Assembly (NCBI GenBank): GCA_018698735.1
Contig: JABIPD010000005.1
Span: 1-25,163, forward strand
Origin: Candidatus Jacksonbacteria bacterium
Lineage (GTDB): Bacteria > Patescibacteriota > Patescibacteriia > UBA9629 > GWA2-43-13
Reading direction: 5' to 3'
DNA length: 25,163 nt
Shown in pieces: positions 5,614-14,828 of the stretch. The position numbers were made by a program, and so were the translations under genes. Positions within the stretch are counted from its first letter, which is position 1; each line of letters opens with the position of its first letter. Under the pieces are notes generated by a model that had not been told where the DNA came from, ran no database searches, and was given only the letters and a program-made list of their open reading frames with translations.

Positions 5614-7185
5614 TTATTTATTAAACAGTTTTTTTACCACAGCAAATTCTTCTACGTTCGCAATCCAGGAATACGCTATATATACTGCCCCAAACACTAA
5701 TGTTGCTACTGTTCCCTGAGTAAATAATCCAAGAACTGTCTGCGTGTCTACCATTCCTGCCGCTAAATAGAGTGTTCCGTATGCAAGCCAACCAGAGATA
5801 ATGGCACCAATACTAATTTTACTTACATTACGCAATATTTTTTCGTCGTCTAAATCGCCTATTTCTAATCTCAACAACAGCCATAATGCCGAAGCATTAA
5901 ATATACTTGCTATAGAGAACGATAATGCCAGCCCTGCAACTCCTAATCGTGGCGCAAGAATAATAGAACCAATAATATTTATTACAATAGAAATTAAACT
6001 TACAACAACTGGAGTTTTGGTGTTATGGCGGGCGTAAAACGAACGTGCGAGCAGAGGAATAATACCTTGCGCAAACAACGAAACAATAAATAACGAAAGC
6101 GTGCGAATGGTCATTACCGTATCTTCCCAATCAAACTGGCCGTATCCTAAAATAAGACGCACCAATTGAGCGCGTAATATTAAAATAAGGATCGATGCAG
6201 GAATTATAATATACAATATTCTTCGCAGTATGGTAGAGAAATGGGAAACAAATTCTTCGTTTTTGTTTTTTGCAAATGCCTGAGCAAAGACAGGGAATGC
6301 TGCAATCGCATATGGGATAGCTATAATGCCATAAGGAGCTGACTGAAGGTCGAAGGCCCAATAATACACCGCCACAGAGCCTGTAATTAAGGTAGAGGCT
6401 ATAATAGTGTTTACCACTTGGTTAAGCTGGTTTCCTATCATGCCGAGCATGCGTGGGATCATTAAAAAAATAATCTTCTTAACATGTATATTGGCAAAAT
6501 CTATTACAAGTTGATATCTGTACCCTATTCTGAATACATCGTACGCCTGAATAAGCATATGAAGTGCGGCTCCTAGTATAACCCCAATCCCTAGCATCGA
6601 GATCCCAAATCTTGGGGCAAGAACTATACCAATAATAAGTCCAACATTATATAACACTGGCGCTAAGGCAAATAAGTGAAATCTACGATACGATTGCAAT
6701 ATGCCACTAAACACACTGCTTAATGCCAAAAAGAAAACGCCAACAAGCATGAGGCGCGTTAAAGAGACGGTGGTTGCAAGTGTCTGTTCGTCGAAACCAG
6801 GAACAAGATGCGGAATAATACTTGGTGCAAATACACCGAGCACTACAATGACGGCAATAATTATAACTAATAATGTATTTAATAAAGCATTTGCAATTTT
6901 CCAATGGTCACCTTTTTGCAAAACTTTTTCTCCTTGGGCTATGAATTCAACAAACACTGGAATAAATGCAACAGATAAAGCGCCAACAAACAATGTGTTC
7001 GAAACTAAATCTGGCAGTCTAAAGGCAGCATAGTACGCGTCGGTAATATTCCCTGCTCCATATTCAAAAGCAAGCAGCTGGTTTCTAACTAATGCCAACA
7101 ACTTTGCAATAATAGTGAAAAAAGAGATGGTAATAGCACCTCCAATTATTGTGGTCTGTAATTTTTTTGCGACTTTTGAAACCAT
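5614..7185 (-). CDS. murJ: lipid II flippase MurJ
   Basis: 523 residues from the MVSKVAKK start, the normal length of the family. The protein is a chain of about 14 hydrophobic helices with the MurJ/MVF signature region near the N-terminus: AKLLALVRNQLLAFEYGAG, then TDAYYAAFRLPDL and LFVGALSVAFIPVF. MurJ is a MOP-superfamily flippase that moves lipid-linked peptidoglycan precursor across the cytoplasmic membrane. An in-frame ATG eight codons upstream (7209) lies inside a perfect inverted repeat, so the inner start was preferred; neither has a Shine-Dalgarno. The gene lies downstream of the DUF4012 gene, separated by a 149-bp repeat element, at the start of the envelope region. Confidence 0.93.
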   Translation of the reverse strand: MVSKVAKKLQTTIIGGAITISFFTIIAKLLALVRNQLLAFEYGAGNITDAYYAAFRLPDLVSNTLFVGALSVAFIPVFVEFIAQGEKVLQKGDHWKIANALLNTLLVIIIAVIVVLGVFAPSIIPHLVPGFDEQTLATTVSLTRLMLVGVFFLALSSVFSGILQSYRRFHLFALAPVLYNVGLIIGIVLAPRFGISMLGIGVILGAALHMLIQAYDVFRIGYRYQLVIDFANIHVKKIIFLMIPRMLGMIGNQLNQVVNTIIASTLITGSVAVYYWAFDLQSAPYGIIAIPYAIAAFPVFAQAFAKNKNEEFVSHFSTILRRILYIIIPASILILILRAQLVRLILGYGQFDWEDTVMTIRTLSLFIVSLFAQGIIPLLARSFYARHNTKTPVVVSLISIVINIIGSIILAPRLGVAGLALSFSIASIFNASALWLLLRLEIGDLDDEKILRNVSKISIGAIISGWLAYGTLYLAAGMVDTQTVLGLFTQGTVATLVFGAVYIAYSWIANVEEFAVVKKLFNK

Positions 7186-7207
7186 GTTTTTTATGCCTGC
7201 TAGGGGC

Positions 7208-7233
7208 ATAGACTATTCGAATGAATAGTCTAT
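7208..7233. repeat. perfect inverted repeat in the murJ leader
   Basis: atagactatt (7208-7217) pairs with aatagtctat (7224-7233) across a six-base loop. It ends 22 bases before the preferred murJ start. It could be an operator, an mRNA hairpin that affects initiation, or the remains of a terminator; no strong T tract follows on the minus strand. Confidence 0.55.
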
Positions 7234-7265
7234 TTCAAATTGACGTCATTCTTAAACTAAAATGA

Positions 7266-7414
7266 AATTTCTAATTGCACTAATTTTTAATTAACCTAAT
7301 CAATCACCAATACTCAATTTCCAATGTGAACTCAATCTCATCTGATTGACGTACTGCCGAACGGTATCTCTATTGTTTATTGCGATTTAGGCCATTGGAA
7401 TTTAATTAGAAATT
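7266..7414. mobile_element. 149-bp element with 11-bp terminal inverted repeats, copy 1
   Basis: aatttctaatt (7266-7276) and aattagaaatt (7404-7414) are perfect inverted ends. The first 20 bases are identical to those of the element at 21133-21281, which has the same length and orientation. Interior sequence is partly shared (ctaatca-caccaa) and then diverges. There is no coding capacity, so it looks like a MITE or other non-autonomous repeat. It fills the gap between the DUF4012 stop codon and murJ. Confidence 0.65.
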
Positions 7415-7420
7415 ATAACG

Positions 7421-10009
7421 CTAGTTTTCTTCATTTCCAATAACAGCTCCCCAGAATATGTCTTTATCGGCAACGTCTGAGAGTGTAATAGTATATGGCG
7501 TTTGCTGCAAGTCTCCTTGGCTTGTTTTGGTCCAGTAGGATTCAATCTCGTTTTTGCTACTTCTGAGGGTAGATGTAATCTCGAATGGCTCTGCCCCCGA
7601 CTGCTTTTGTACTAACAGGCTATATCGAACAGGAGCCTGCTTAAATGCTAACGTAATAGGCAGTTTGTAGGTATAGGTGATTGTTTGCGTCTCTCCTGGA
7701 TTAAGCCACATGTAGCTGCCAAAAACTGTTTTATCCCACTCCTCTGTTATTCTTGTTCCAGAACGTTCTTCGAGTAATGGAGATTTTTCTATAGCTTCTA
7801 AATCTATATCTCTCTCTAATAAATCTTTCGAGCGTTTAAAGGTAAGATCTTGAGGGTGAAGAGCTCCAGAAGCAGAAACAAGTTCGCTTCCTTGCGGGAC
7901 ATATACTCTTAAATAAGAAATATTTCTAAGATAGGCAAATTTTTGGTCTACTGTAGCATTGTGGGTGCGTGTTATCTGCACGGTTGAAAGCACCGAGCCA
8001 TCCGCTTGAATAACTGCCTCATGCTCAACTGTTTGTTTAATAGCTTTATTAGATTTCCCGCCCGCAATGTTTGAATCCACCACCATTAAATAATCTTGTG
8101 GAGCCTGGCGAATATTTCCAGCCCAGCCGCTCGAGCTAAACCAATCCTGCATATCTGTGTGATTGGAGTAAAATTGAATATCTCTGCTTACCAACGCAGA
8201 AGACAAAACAGCTAACACATTCAGAAATTCCTGTGGTTTGGTTTCGAGTAGTTTTTCTATTAATTTGGGAGTAAGCGCACCGAGTATTTTTTTTGGTTGA
8301 TTTTCTTCTCTGTCATAATCTACTTCTACTTGTTGTTGGATAACATCTATAAACGAATCTTCTGTTACTGTAAGATCGAATTCTTCGAGGTATATAGGGC
8401 CAGTAAATGCCAAAAGCTTTTCTACTAACGAAGCGTTAAGCGCAATAACCTCGTCTACAGTTGGGCCACCAGATTTTTCGTAAAACCATGACATTTTTTC
8501 TGCCGATGACGGAAAGTCTGGAAACCAGTTGGAATCATGAAACTGCCAACGTGGGCTAACGAGCCATAATGGTTTTGGAGCCTCCACTTGCGCAGTTAAC
8601 TGCCCCTGGAGCGAATAACTGCCACCACCAGGAATTTCTATATGCTTTATATTGCCTCTATCTATGTCCACTAAAGCAAAGCTTCCGAGGAACCCGCCTG
8701 TTGCCCTTAGTTCGGTATTGTTTTGAAAAACAACTAACGATCTACGGGTTTGCTCCGACCCAAACAGAATCATAAGGTGATCTATAAGTTCCACCATCTG
8801 TAGTGTTGACTCTTGCAAGGCAGGTACTACATGTTGAAACTCTCGCCATTGGGATTTTCCCTGCGCTGGTATATATTTTTCGTTTACGTTACTCATGAGT
8901 TGATTTACATAAGCAATTCTTGGTCGTATACGCTGCAAGGAATCTTTAAGGCCCTTCATTTTAGTTATTAGATTTGAATCCTGATAAGAATAGCCTGCAT
9001 CTGCTAGCCCTTCGAACGGAACGGTGTTTGGATTTATGTCTTCGGAGGTAAGGTCCAGAATATTTCCTTGCGTAAACGAGGTTAAGGCGTCGGTAAGGTC
9101 GCCAGCTGCTAATGTAAGTTGTGTGCCGATTTCTAAAAGGCTATCGGCTGTGTCCCCCTGAGGAGTAAATGCAATCACAGCGTCTGCTAGTATGCCAGCA
9201 TTCTGAATAGCCTGGCGAGCCTGGGTAAAATTATTGTGAGCGCTTTGGAAGGTTGCCTGTATTTTTTTAATACTGGCAGGGTCAGGCGAAAGCTCTATAG
9301 ATTTTAAATCGTCTATTGCAAGCCAGGTACTTTGGACAACAGAATTTTTTGTGTCGTTTGCTACTCCAATTGCCTGAATTGGCAAACTTACAACAACTAC
9401 AAGAATCAGGAATCCTGCAAAGGCCTTCCACTCAAACCCAAAAGAGTCATGTAAGGGTTTATAATGCCGCTCTTCCTTCTCTTTCTTTTGAGGTTTTTCT
9501 TTGGGTGCTATTCGGGCAAGTCTTGAAAGAGCAATAAATGGTGTTGCAAAAAAGAGCCCTACCAGTGCCACTGCTTTACCTAAACCTAGAAGAACAGAAT
9601 CTGCACCACGCGCTACATCCCTGCCTACATCTATATCGCTTTTAATTTCTTTTGAAGCGTAAGTAGCTTCTTTCTCGAACGCATGTTTAAGATTAATAAG
9701 CGTTCCATGCCGTTGGGATTTTTTTGACGACCGCAAATGCTTACGTTTTTTTCTTGTTTTATATTCGCTCTCTCGTGCTTTTTCCTCGAACTCTAAAATT
9801 TCTTGTGAAGCCTGTGTTACTTTTCTTTCGAAAGAGTTCATTGCCCGCGTCATATCCGAACGTTGGGTGAAGGAGTCTCGCTGAAAGGTTTTAATATTAC
9901 TCCTAAAAAGCGAGGTATGCACAAAATACGGGTGATTTTTAACCCGTTCGAATGAGGACTCTAGTTGATTCAGCTGGTTTAGCTGCTCATGAGAAATTCC
10001 TCTGTACAT
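7421..10009 (-). CDS. DUF4012 membrane protein of a polysaccharide locus
   Basis: 862 residues from an ATG at 10009; a GTG six codons further upstream falls inside a palindrome and is unlikely. The N-terminal 135 residues are charged and coiled-coil-like. Two hydrophobic segments follow at about 139-162 and 196-216. The rest is probably outside the membrane, and around 428-444 it contains FQNNTELRATGGFLGSF, which is characteristic of DUF4012. The molecular function of this family is not established. In CPR and Gram-positive genomes it is found with glycosyltransferases, and here it sits between three such genes and murJ, which supports a role in cell-surface glycan assembly or attachment. A promoter with an operator-like palindrome lies just upstream. 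Confidence 0.9.
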   Translation of the reverse strand: MYRGISHEQLNQLNQLESSFERVKNHPYFVHTSLFRSNIKTFQRDSFTQRSDMTRAMNSFERKVTQASQEILEFEEKARESEYKTRKKRKHLRSSKKSQRHGTLINLKHAFEKEATYASKEIKSDIDVGRDVARGADSVLLGLGKAVALVGLFFATPFIALSRLARIAPKEKPQKKEKEERHYKPLHDSFGFEWKAFAGFLILVVVVSLPIQAIGVANDTKNSVVQSTWLAIDDLKSIELSPDPASIKKIQATFQSAHNNFTQARQAIQNAGILADAVIAFTPQGDTADSLLEIGTQLTLAAGDLTDALTSFTQGNILDLTSEDINPNTVPFEGLADAGYSYQDSNLITKMKGLKDSLQRIRPRIAYVNQLMSNVNEKYIPAQGKSQWREFQHVVPALQESTLQMVELIDHLMILFGSEQTRRSLVVFQNNTELRATGGFLGSFALVDIDRGNIKHIEIPGGGSYSLQGQLTAQVEAPKPLWLVSPRWQFHDSNWFPDFPSSAEKMSWFYEKSGGPTVDEVIALNASLVEKLLAFTGPIYLEEFDLTVTEDSFIDVIQQQVEVDYDREENQPKKILGALTPKLIEKLLETKPQEFLNVLAVLSSALVSRDIQFYSNHTDMQDWFSSSGWAGNIRQAPQDYLMVVDSNIAGGKSNKAIKQTVEHEAVIQADGSVLSTVQITRTHNATVDQKFAYLRNISYLRVYVPQGSELVSASGALHPQDLTFKRSKDLLERDIDLEAIEKSPLLEERSGTRITEEWDKTVFGSYMWLNPGETQTITYTYKLPITLAFKQAPVRYSLLVQKQSGAEPFEITSTLRSSKNEIESYWTKTSQGDLQQTPYTITLSDVADKDIFWGAVIGNEEN

Positions 10010-10015
10010 ATAAAA

Positions 10016-10048
10016 CAATGGATACACGTATCCATTGGTATTATATCA
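10016..10048 (-). promoter_or_regulatory. extended -10 promoter with palindromic operator-like site
   Basis: On the minus strand TGATATAAT (-10 hexamer at 10040-10045, TG at 10047-10048) is an extended -10 promoter without a good -35. A perfect palindrome, caatggatac (10016-10025) and gtatccattg (10028-10037) with a two-base centre, covers the expected start site near 10033. That is where a repressor would block initiation. As RNA it would form a 5'-end hairpin. Confidence 0.6.
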
Positions 10049-10066
10049 CACTCTTTATGGCTCTAT

Positions 10067-11203
10067 TTAGTTAATCTGTTGATAACACTTCCAAGTATTA
10101 TACCCCATTTGCTTTGTTGAAAATTTCTTTAGCTGTTCCCTGCCTTTTTGTATGTAAGAGTCTCTTAGTTCCCTGTTCTGCGATAATTTTTCAAGAGCTT
10201 TTTGCAAATCTGCACTGTTATCACTCTGTACTAAATATCCAGCAGGTCCTGCTACTTCTTTTAAAGAGGAATTATTAGAAGCAATTACTGCTGTGTTTGC
10301 AGCCATAGCCTCTAAAACCGGTAACCCAAAACCTTCGTATTGTGTTACGTACACAAGCGCAATACTATTTGTATAAAGCATCGATAATTCTGTATCAGAC
10401 ACTTGGTCTACCCATTGAACTCTTTGATAATTATTTGAATAGTTTTTTTTGATCCAAGCCTGTACATTTTTGTGAAACTTATCGACCCTGCCAGCAATAA
10501 CAAACTGCGTACCTCGTGGAATGGTATTTAAAGATTCCATAAAACTTTCTATCATGTGCTTTAGGTTTTTATGAGGATAGGCTGCGCCAACATAAAAAAA
10601 ATATTTCAATGGAGATAGATTCCATTTTGCTAGCACATTACTTTCAATTGCCGTTTCCGCAGAGGCTGGAGTTTTAATAGCGTGGTGGATAACGCTTAAA
10701 GGAGTTTTAAGTGTTGGATAATATTCTAAAATGTCTTGTTTCGTCTGTTTGGATATGGTTATAACGTGTTTTGCTGCTTTAAGTGCATGCCAAAGCGTTA
10801 GCTTGTAACCCAGAAGCTTCAGTTTATATATAAATGGATGATGAGTAGATGCGTATTCTGTTGGGAATTTATGAATAATCATGTCGTGTACCGTAACCAC
10901 ATACGGTTTGTTGTACAAAAGCGGAACAGTAAAGTGAGGGAAATGCATAATGTCTACGCTTTGTTTCGCAATAATTTTTGGAAATTGAATCTGCTCCTTT
11001 AATGTATAGAGCCGTATATCTGCATGTACTTTTTTAAAATTCTTATTCTTGGGAGTGTATTCATGCCAGCCATTTGAGGACAAAAAAATACTATACTCGT
11101 TTTCGTGGTCGAGCTTTTCGAGTTGTTCTATTAGTATTTGTATATATCTCCCGATTCCTCGGCCGTACGTGCCGTATAATCGAGCATCTATTCCTATTTT
11201 CAT
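10067..11203 (-). CDS. GT4-family glycosyltransferase
   Basis: 378 residues with the two Rossmann-like domains of a GT-B enzyme. The N-terminal domain begins MKIGIDARLYGTYGRGIGRY, a glycine-rich acceptor-side loop. The C-terminal nucleotide-sugar domain has YVGAAYPHKN followed by EGFGLPVLEAMA, the E-x7-E donor-binding motif of retaining GT4 enzymes. The enzyme would add a sugar, often mannose or a similar hexose, from a nucleotide donor to a lipid-linked glycan at the inner membrane face. Donor and linkage cannot be read from the sequence. It lies upstream of the DUF4012 gene and downstream of a terminator, so it probably has its own promoter. A TTGACA at 11359-11364 is one possibility. Confidence 0.9.
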   Translation of the reverse strand: MKIGIDARLYGTYGRGIGRYIQILIEQLEKLDHENEYSIFLSSNGWHEYTPKNKNFKKVHADIRLYTLKEQIQFPKIIAKQSVDIMHFPHFTVPLLYNKPYVVTVHDMIIHKFPTEYASTHHPFIYKLKLLGYKLTLWHALKAAKHVITISKQTKQDILEYYPTLKTPLSVIHHAIKTPASAETAIESNVLAKWNLSPLKYFFYVGAAYPHKNLKHMIESFMESLNTIPRGTQFVIAGRVDKFHKNVQAWIKKNYSNNYQRVQWVDQVSDTELSMLYTNSIALVYVTQYEGFGLPVLEAMAANTAVIASNNSSLKEVAGPAGYLVQSDNSADLQKALEKLSQNRELRDSYIQKGREQLKKFSTKQMGYNTWKCYQQIN

Positions 11204-11229
11204 ATCCTCTTACTCTAGCATAATTTATA

Positions 11230-11272
11230 AAAGAAAAAAGGGCCCTCCGCTCAGTGGTATTGAGAGTGCCCC
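11230..11272 (-). terminator. intrinsic terminator between two glycosyltransferase genes
   Basis: An imperfect GC-rich stem with gggc/gccc ends (11240-11272) is followed on the minus strand by ttttttctttt. It lies about 90 bases past the stop codon of the upstream glycosyltransferase gene. Confidence 0.65.
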
Positions 11273-11360
11273 TTGTTTAATCTTTCCTGAACAGGAGAGA
11301 AAAAGGAAAGACCAAACTGGCGATTCCATAGCACTAAGCTATCAATTTGTTTATTTGATG

Positions 11361-12407
11361 TCAACTGTACGCCACTACACCCCACCATTTTTTTGCTGCA
11401 TTATCCCACGTAAATTCCTTCGCCCTGTTAATGCCTTTTAATTTAACCGCGGTGTACAGGTCGTTATCGCCATTCAGTTCATTAATTGCATCTGCCCATT
11501 GTTTTATTTGGAAGGGAGATATAAGTAACCCAGAGTCTTCAACAAGCTCTGGCAAACTTGTAGCGTTGCTTGCAATAACAGGGGTTCCAGACGCCATAGA
11601 TTCTAGTACAGGCAGACCAAACCCCTCAAACAAAGATGGATACAACAAACACCATGCCATAGAAAGGACGGCTTTTTTGTCCTTTTCTGGAAGGTATGGA
11701 AGTTCTTTTGTTCCTGTCGTGATGACTGGAATATCCACCAAATTTTTAATGTATGGAATAATTTCAAGATTTTTCCTCTTGCCTCCCCCACCAAACACTA
11801 AAATAAATTTATCTGGTAAATTGTATTTATCTCGTATTTGATCATTTTCTTGGGGAACGTATCTTCTTGAAACTCCTTCATGAATAATACTTATTTTAGA
11901 TTCCGGTATTTTTAAAGTTTCTACAACATCTTCTGCAGTATAGCGAGATACAGCAATTATACGCTCTGCATTTTTGCACAGCATTGGGAGGTTGATTGCT
12001 TTATGCCACAGCTGTTGTTTTTTTGTATACCATTCTGGATGGTGAATAATAGAAAGATCATGCACCGTTAGAATGTAGGGTGATTTTGTTTTTGTGTAGT
12101 TCCAATTTGGTAACCAGGTAATATTGGCGTCCTCTGATTGGAATAATAACTTATCCATCTGTGGAGCGTTTAGAACAAGGCTCGATAGATTAAGTAATTT
12201 ATTTGGGACATTAAATTGTTTAAACAGTATATTATCCGGCGGTGTGTAATTTGGTGGTAGTGAAATATTTTTTCCACTTAAAAATACCCGGACATCGGCG
12301 TTTGAAGACGCAAATTTTCCGATAGAATGGATCATTTTAGATGTATATACCGAAACCCCGCCCCATTGCTTTTCTAGGAGGGAGCGTCCATCTATTGCTA
12401 TTTTCAT
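11361..12407 (-). CDS. GT4-family glycosyltransferase
   Basis: 348 residues starting MKIAIDGRSLLEKQWGGVSVY, which aligns with the start of the neighbouring GT4 enzyme. An in-frame extension of 30 residues runs into a dispersed repeat and was rejected. The acceptor domain has TVHDLSIIHHPEW, and the donor domain has LVFGGGGKRKN followed by FEGFGLPVLESMASGTPV, again the E-x7-E motif. It is about 30 residues shorter than its neighbour but both domains are complete. It acts on the cytoplasmic side as a peripheral glycan-building enzyme; donor and acceptor are unknown. It is followed by a terminator and preceded by repeats, so it is probably transcribed singly or weakly coupled to the gene upstream. 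Confidence 0.88.
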   Translation of the reverse strand: MKIAIDGRSLLEKQWGGVSVYTSKMIHSIGKFASSNADVRVFLSGKNISLPPNYTPPDNILFKQFNVPNKLLNLSSLVLNAPQMDKLLFQSEDANITWLPNWNYTKTKSPYILTVHDLSIIHHPEWYTKKQQLWHKAINLPMLCKNAERIIAVSRYTAEDVVETLKIPESKISIIHEGVSRRYVPQENDQIRDKYNLPDKFILVFGGGGKRKNLEIIPYIKNLVDIPVITTGTKELPYLPEKDKKAVLSMAWCLLYPSLFEGFGLPVLESMASGTPVIASNATSLPELVEDSGLLISPFQIKQWADAINELNGDNDLYTAVKLKGINRAKEFTWDNAAKKWWGVVAYS

Positions 12408-12439
12408 AGGGATGTAGCAATAATTCATACACGAATCAC

Positions 12440-12655
12440 AGAGATTCTTCGCCTGCTGCAGGCTCTGAATGACGAAAAGAATAGACCTGTTCGTCATTCA
12501 GCCGTGCCCCGTCCGTAGTCTGGTTGACGAAGGATCTTGGTTTTTGTCATTTCGACGGAGTTGCATTGAAGTTGCGACGAGAAATCTTCTAACGAACGAA
12601 GGTGTGATACTTACTCCCAGATTTCTCTCCGCGATGCGCGAATCGAAATGACAGG
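12440..12655. repeat. dispersed repeats between glycosyltransferase genes
   Basis: No gene is seen between 12408 and 12660. The stretch contains units of the gattcttcgc-to-gaatgac kind (12443-12474) and of the gtcatttcgac-to-gagaaatcttc kind (12548-12590). Near 12618-12653 is gatttctctccgcgatg followed by a cgaaatgaca ending. They are imperfect palindromes related to those at 2.6 and 23.7 kb. Confidence 0.55.
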
Positions 12656-12660
12656 CAGCT

Positions 12661-13776
12661 TTACAGAAGCTTCATAGTTGGGAGCTTTTTTTCGTTCATT
12701 ACAGATTTAGCGAATGCGTCTATTTCTTCTAAAAACCTTTTAGTACTAAACCGTTGAGCATATTCACAAATTGCATTTGCGTCAAACTCCTCTGGTCTAA
12801 ATCGAATAATAGTATGAGCAAGTGCTTCCCATGTTTGCTCGTCGAAAAAGGTTCCAGTTATCCCCTCTTTTATTGTTTCTAAAAATCCACCGCCTTTGTA
12901 TGCAACTACTGGCTTACCAAATGCCATTGCCTCTACGGCTGTTATTCCAAAATCTTCCTCCTGTGGTTGAATAAGAGCAATACAATTTTTAATTAGTTCG
13001 TTCTTATCTTCTTCTGACACAGCCCCAGTAAAATGGATATTCTTTTTTGCTAATCTTTTAAGCCTTCGCTGTTCCTCTCCCACACCTGCAACCACAAGCG
13101 GGATGCCGAGTTCGTTAAATGCTTCTATAGCAACATCTACCCTCTTATAGGCTTTTAGTCTTCCTAATATAAGATAGTAATTTTTGTTGGTGAAAGAAGG
13201 TTTTTTTCCTCCTACATCTACAGGCGGATAAATTACAGTACTGTCTTTTCCATAATAATTCTTAATTCTTTGGGCTACAAAATCTGAATTCGCAATAAAA
13301 TGGTCGACCCTTTGGGCGGCAACATAGTCCCACAATCGGAGCTGCGTAAGCATGATAGGTAGGAATTTTTTAATAAAGATATTCTGACGTAATTCTTCTG
13401 TGTAGGTATTCGCATCGCTCCATAAATATCTTGTTGGGGTGTGACAATAGCAAATATGTTTTGCTCCAGGGCGAATAAGTACACCCTTGGCAAATGCCGA
13501 GGCATCGCTAATAACAAGATCGTATTTGCGTAAATCCATTCTTTCTATTGCAGATGGCATAAGTGATAAATACCAGCGGAAAGATTTTCTAGAGAATGGC
13601 AGAGATTGAATGAAAGATGGAATAATAATGCTAGAACTAAAATATCCACGCATCGCATGAGGATCGTGGATTAACGTATAAATAGGAGCTTTGGGATAAA
13701 GCTCGGTAAGGGCCTTAAGCACTCTTTCGGCGCCTCCAAATTGGTTTAAATGGTCGTGTACTAATGCAACACGCAT
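12661..13776 (-). CDS. GT4-family glycosyltransferase (WbaZ-like)
   Basis: 371 residues from MRVALVHDHLNQFGGAERVL, the typical start of this subgroup; an upstream in-frame ATG at 13818 adds 14 unconvincing residues. Motifs include ICYCHTPTRYLWSD (acceptor domain), NSDFVAQRI, ILGRLKAYKRVDVAIEAF, and EEDFGITAVEAMAFGKPVV for the donor E-x7-E region. Relatives annotated WbaZ or mannosyltransferase take part in O-antigen or exopolysaccharide synthesis. The gene is first in the glycosyltransferase series on the minus strand, immediately downstream of the GC-rich cassette gene and its terminator. Confidence 0.9.
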   Translation of the reverse strand: MRVALVHDHLNQFGGAERVLKALTELYPKAPIYTLIHDPHAMRGYFSSSIIIPSFIQSLPFSRKSFRWYLSLMPSAIERMDLRKYDLVISDASAFAKGVLIRPGAKHICYCHTPTRYLWSDANTYTEELRQNIFIKKFLPIMLTQLRLWDYVAAQRVDHFIANSDFVAQRIKNYYGKDSTVIYPPVDVGGKKPSFTNKNYYLILGRLKAYKRVDVAIEAFNELGIPLVVAGVGEEQRRLKRLAKKNIHFTGAVSEEDKNELIKNCIALIQPQEEDFGITAVEAMAFGKPVVAYKGGGFLETIKEGITGTFFDEQTWEALAHTIIRFRPEEFDANAICEYAQRFSTKRFLEEIDAFAKSVMNEKKLPTMKLL

Positions 13777-13860
13777 ACATGAATAGACATTGTAATGACT
13801 ACTCAGTTTATAGAACAATAGTCGTTAGATCAACCAGGCAAAGAGGATGATTTGTGCATG

Positions 13861-13906
13861 AAAATAGAAGCGCCCGCCGAATCCTTTCGATAAGGACCAA
13901 CGGGCG
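13861..13906 (-). terminator. terminator of the second GC-rich cassette
   Basis: Outer stem cgcccg/cgggcg (13871-13876 with 13901-13906) and inner stem tcctt/aagga (13882-13886 with 13892-13896) are followed on the minus strand by ttctatttt. It lies 25 bases past the stop codon of the cassette gene. Confidence 0.65.
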
Positions 13907-13931
13907 TCAACGGATGTTTGTTTAGGTTGGG

Positions 13932-14789
13932 TTAGGCGGGCGGCGAAATCTCCAGGAAATAACACGAATCGCCGTAGGTATGCCTCTCTGGAGAGGTGAA
14001 GGTGCATTGTGGTGCCGAAGACCCTGGATCAGTCACCTCGTCGACCAGCAGCCCCATCCCTGATTTATGATCATCTCGAACGAAGAGGGCCGGTCTCCCG
14101 ATGAGAGGTGAACCCCCATGTACCCAGAAGTACGAGATAAATGACTGACACAAGGCAGCGATGTCGATTCGGGCAGCTACGGCCCCTGGGAGAGCTGCAT
14201 TGATGTAGCGTTTTGCGCCCTCCAACTGAACGTCGCCTGACGGTATTGGGCACATGTTTATCAGGCGGTAGCCATCCCAAAGGGGTTCCCGATTGCGGAG
14301 TCGAGTCCCCTCAGACTGAGACAAGCCTCGAATGAAGTCGGTGCTGGGTTTGAGTTTTGGCGGCAGGTCACGAAGCATCGGCCCCAGCTTGCGCCTAAAG
14401 ACACGAATCAGGTGCCATGAATTTACCTCTGGACACCTGTCGTTTTCGTCCGCACACCACTGCAGAGCGTCCGCGGGGAATGGAACTTTGCCAGCAACCG
14501 CTGGCTCTGTTATGCCCCAAGCACGAATGACGTCGGCGTCGGTGATCACGAAACTATCCCCAAGTCGCCTTATTGCCGTCAATTCGCTTTGTGTCACCAC
14601 TGATGCTTGTCGAGTGGCCCTGGTTGGATCAAGGGCTCTAGCAACGCGCTGAGCAGTCGCTGTACTCAGGATTATTCTCCTGACGTCCTCGACTGTGACT
14701 CCAGCTCGACCAAGCGCGATCATGGTCTCGGCGGCTGTTGTAGCCTTGGCTTCTCCTGCCCTTGGGTCTGACTCATGATGATCACTCAT
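13932..14789 (-). CDS. orphan GC-rich cassette protein, 285 residues
   Basis: Function not recognised. The ATG at 14789 has gggag seven bases upstream; the GTG just before it is a poorer start. The N-terminal 50 residues are alanine-rich and helical (TTAAETMIALGRAGVTVEDVRR). A segment VVTQSELTAIRRLGDSFVITDADVIRAWGI (about 64-93) could be a small helical bundle or DNA-binding-like region, but no clear helix-turn-helix was recognised. Next are KVPFPADALQWCADEN (101-116), SWHLIRVF (124-131), WDGYRLINMCPIP (171-183) and a C-terminal stretch with FWVHGG and GMGLLVDEV. No signal peptide or membrane helix is visible. Composition reaches about 60% G+C in a counted line, far above the flanking genes. 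It is a single-gene unit with its own terminator inside the glycan locus. Confidence 0.7.
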   Translation of the reverse strand: MSDHHESDPRAGEAKATTAAETMIALGRAGVTVEDVRRIILSTATAQRVARALDPTRATRQASVVTQSELTAIRRLGDSFVITDADVIRAWGITEPAVAGKVPFPADALQWCADENDRCPEVNSWHLIRVFRRKLGPMLRDLPPKLKPSTDFIRGLSQSEGTRLRNREPLWDGYRLINMCPIPSGDVQLEGAKRYINAALPGAVAARIDIAALCQSFISYFWVHGGSPLIGRPALFVRDDHKSGMGLLVDEVTDPGSSAPQCTFTSPERHTYGDSCYFLEISPPA

Positions 14790-14828
14790 CACACATCTCC
14801 CATGTTGTGAATACAGAAACTTGACTCA

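Noticed and set aside
12408..12497. 30-residue extension of a glycosyltransferase
   Set aside because: It lies in dispersed repeat sequence; the family start MKIAIDGRSL follows it.
13825..14652. Other open frames overlapping the second cassette on both strands
   Set aside because: They are shadows of the 285-residue gene, without ribosome sites or promoters.
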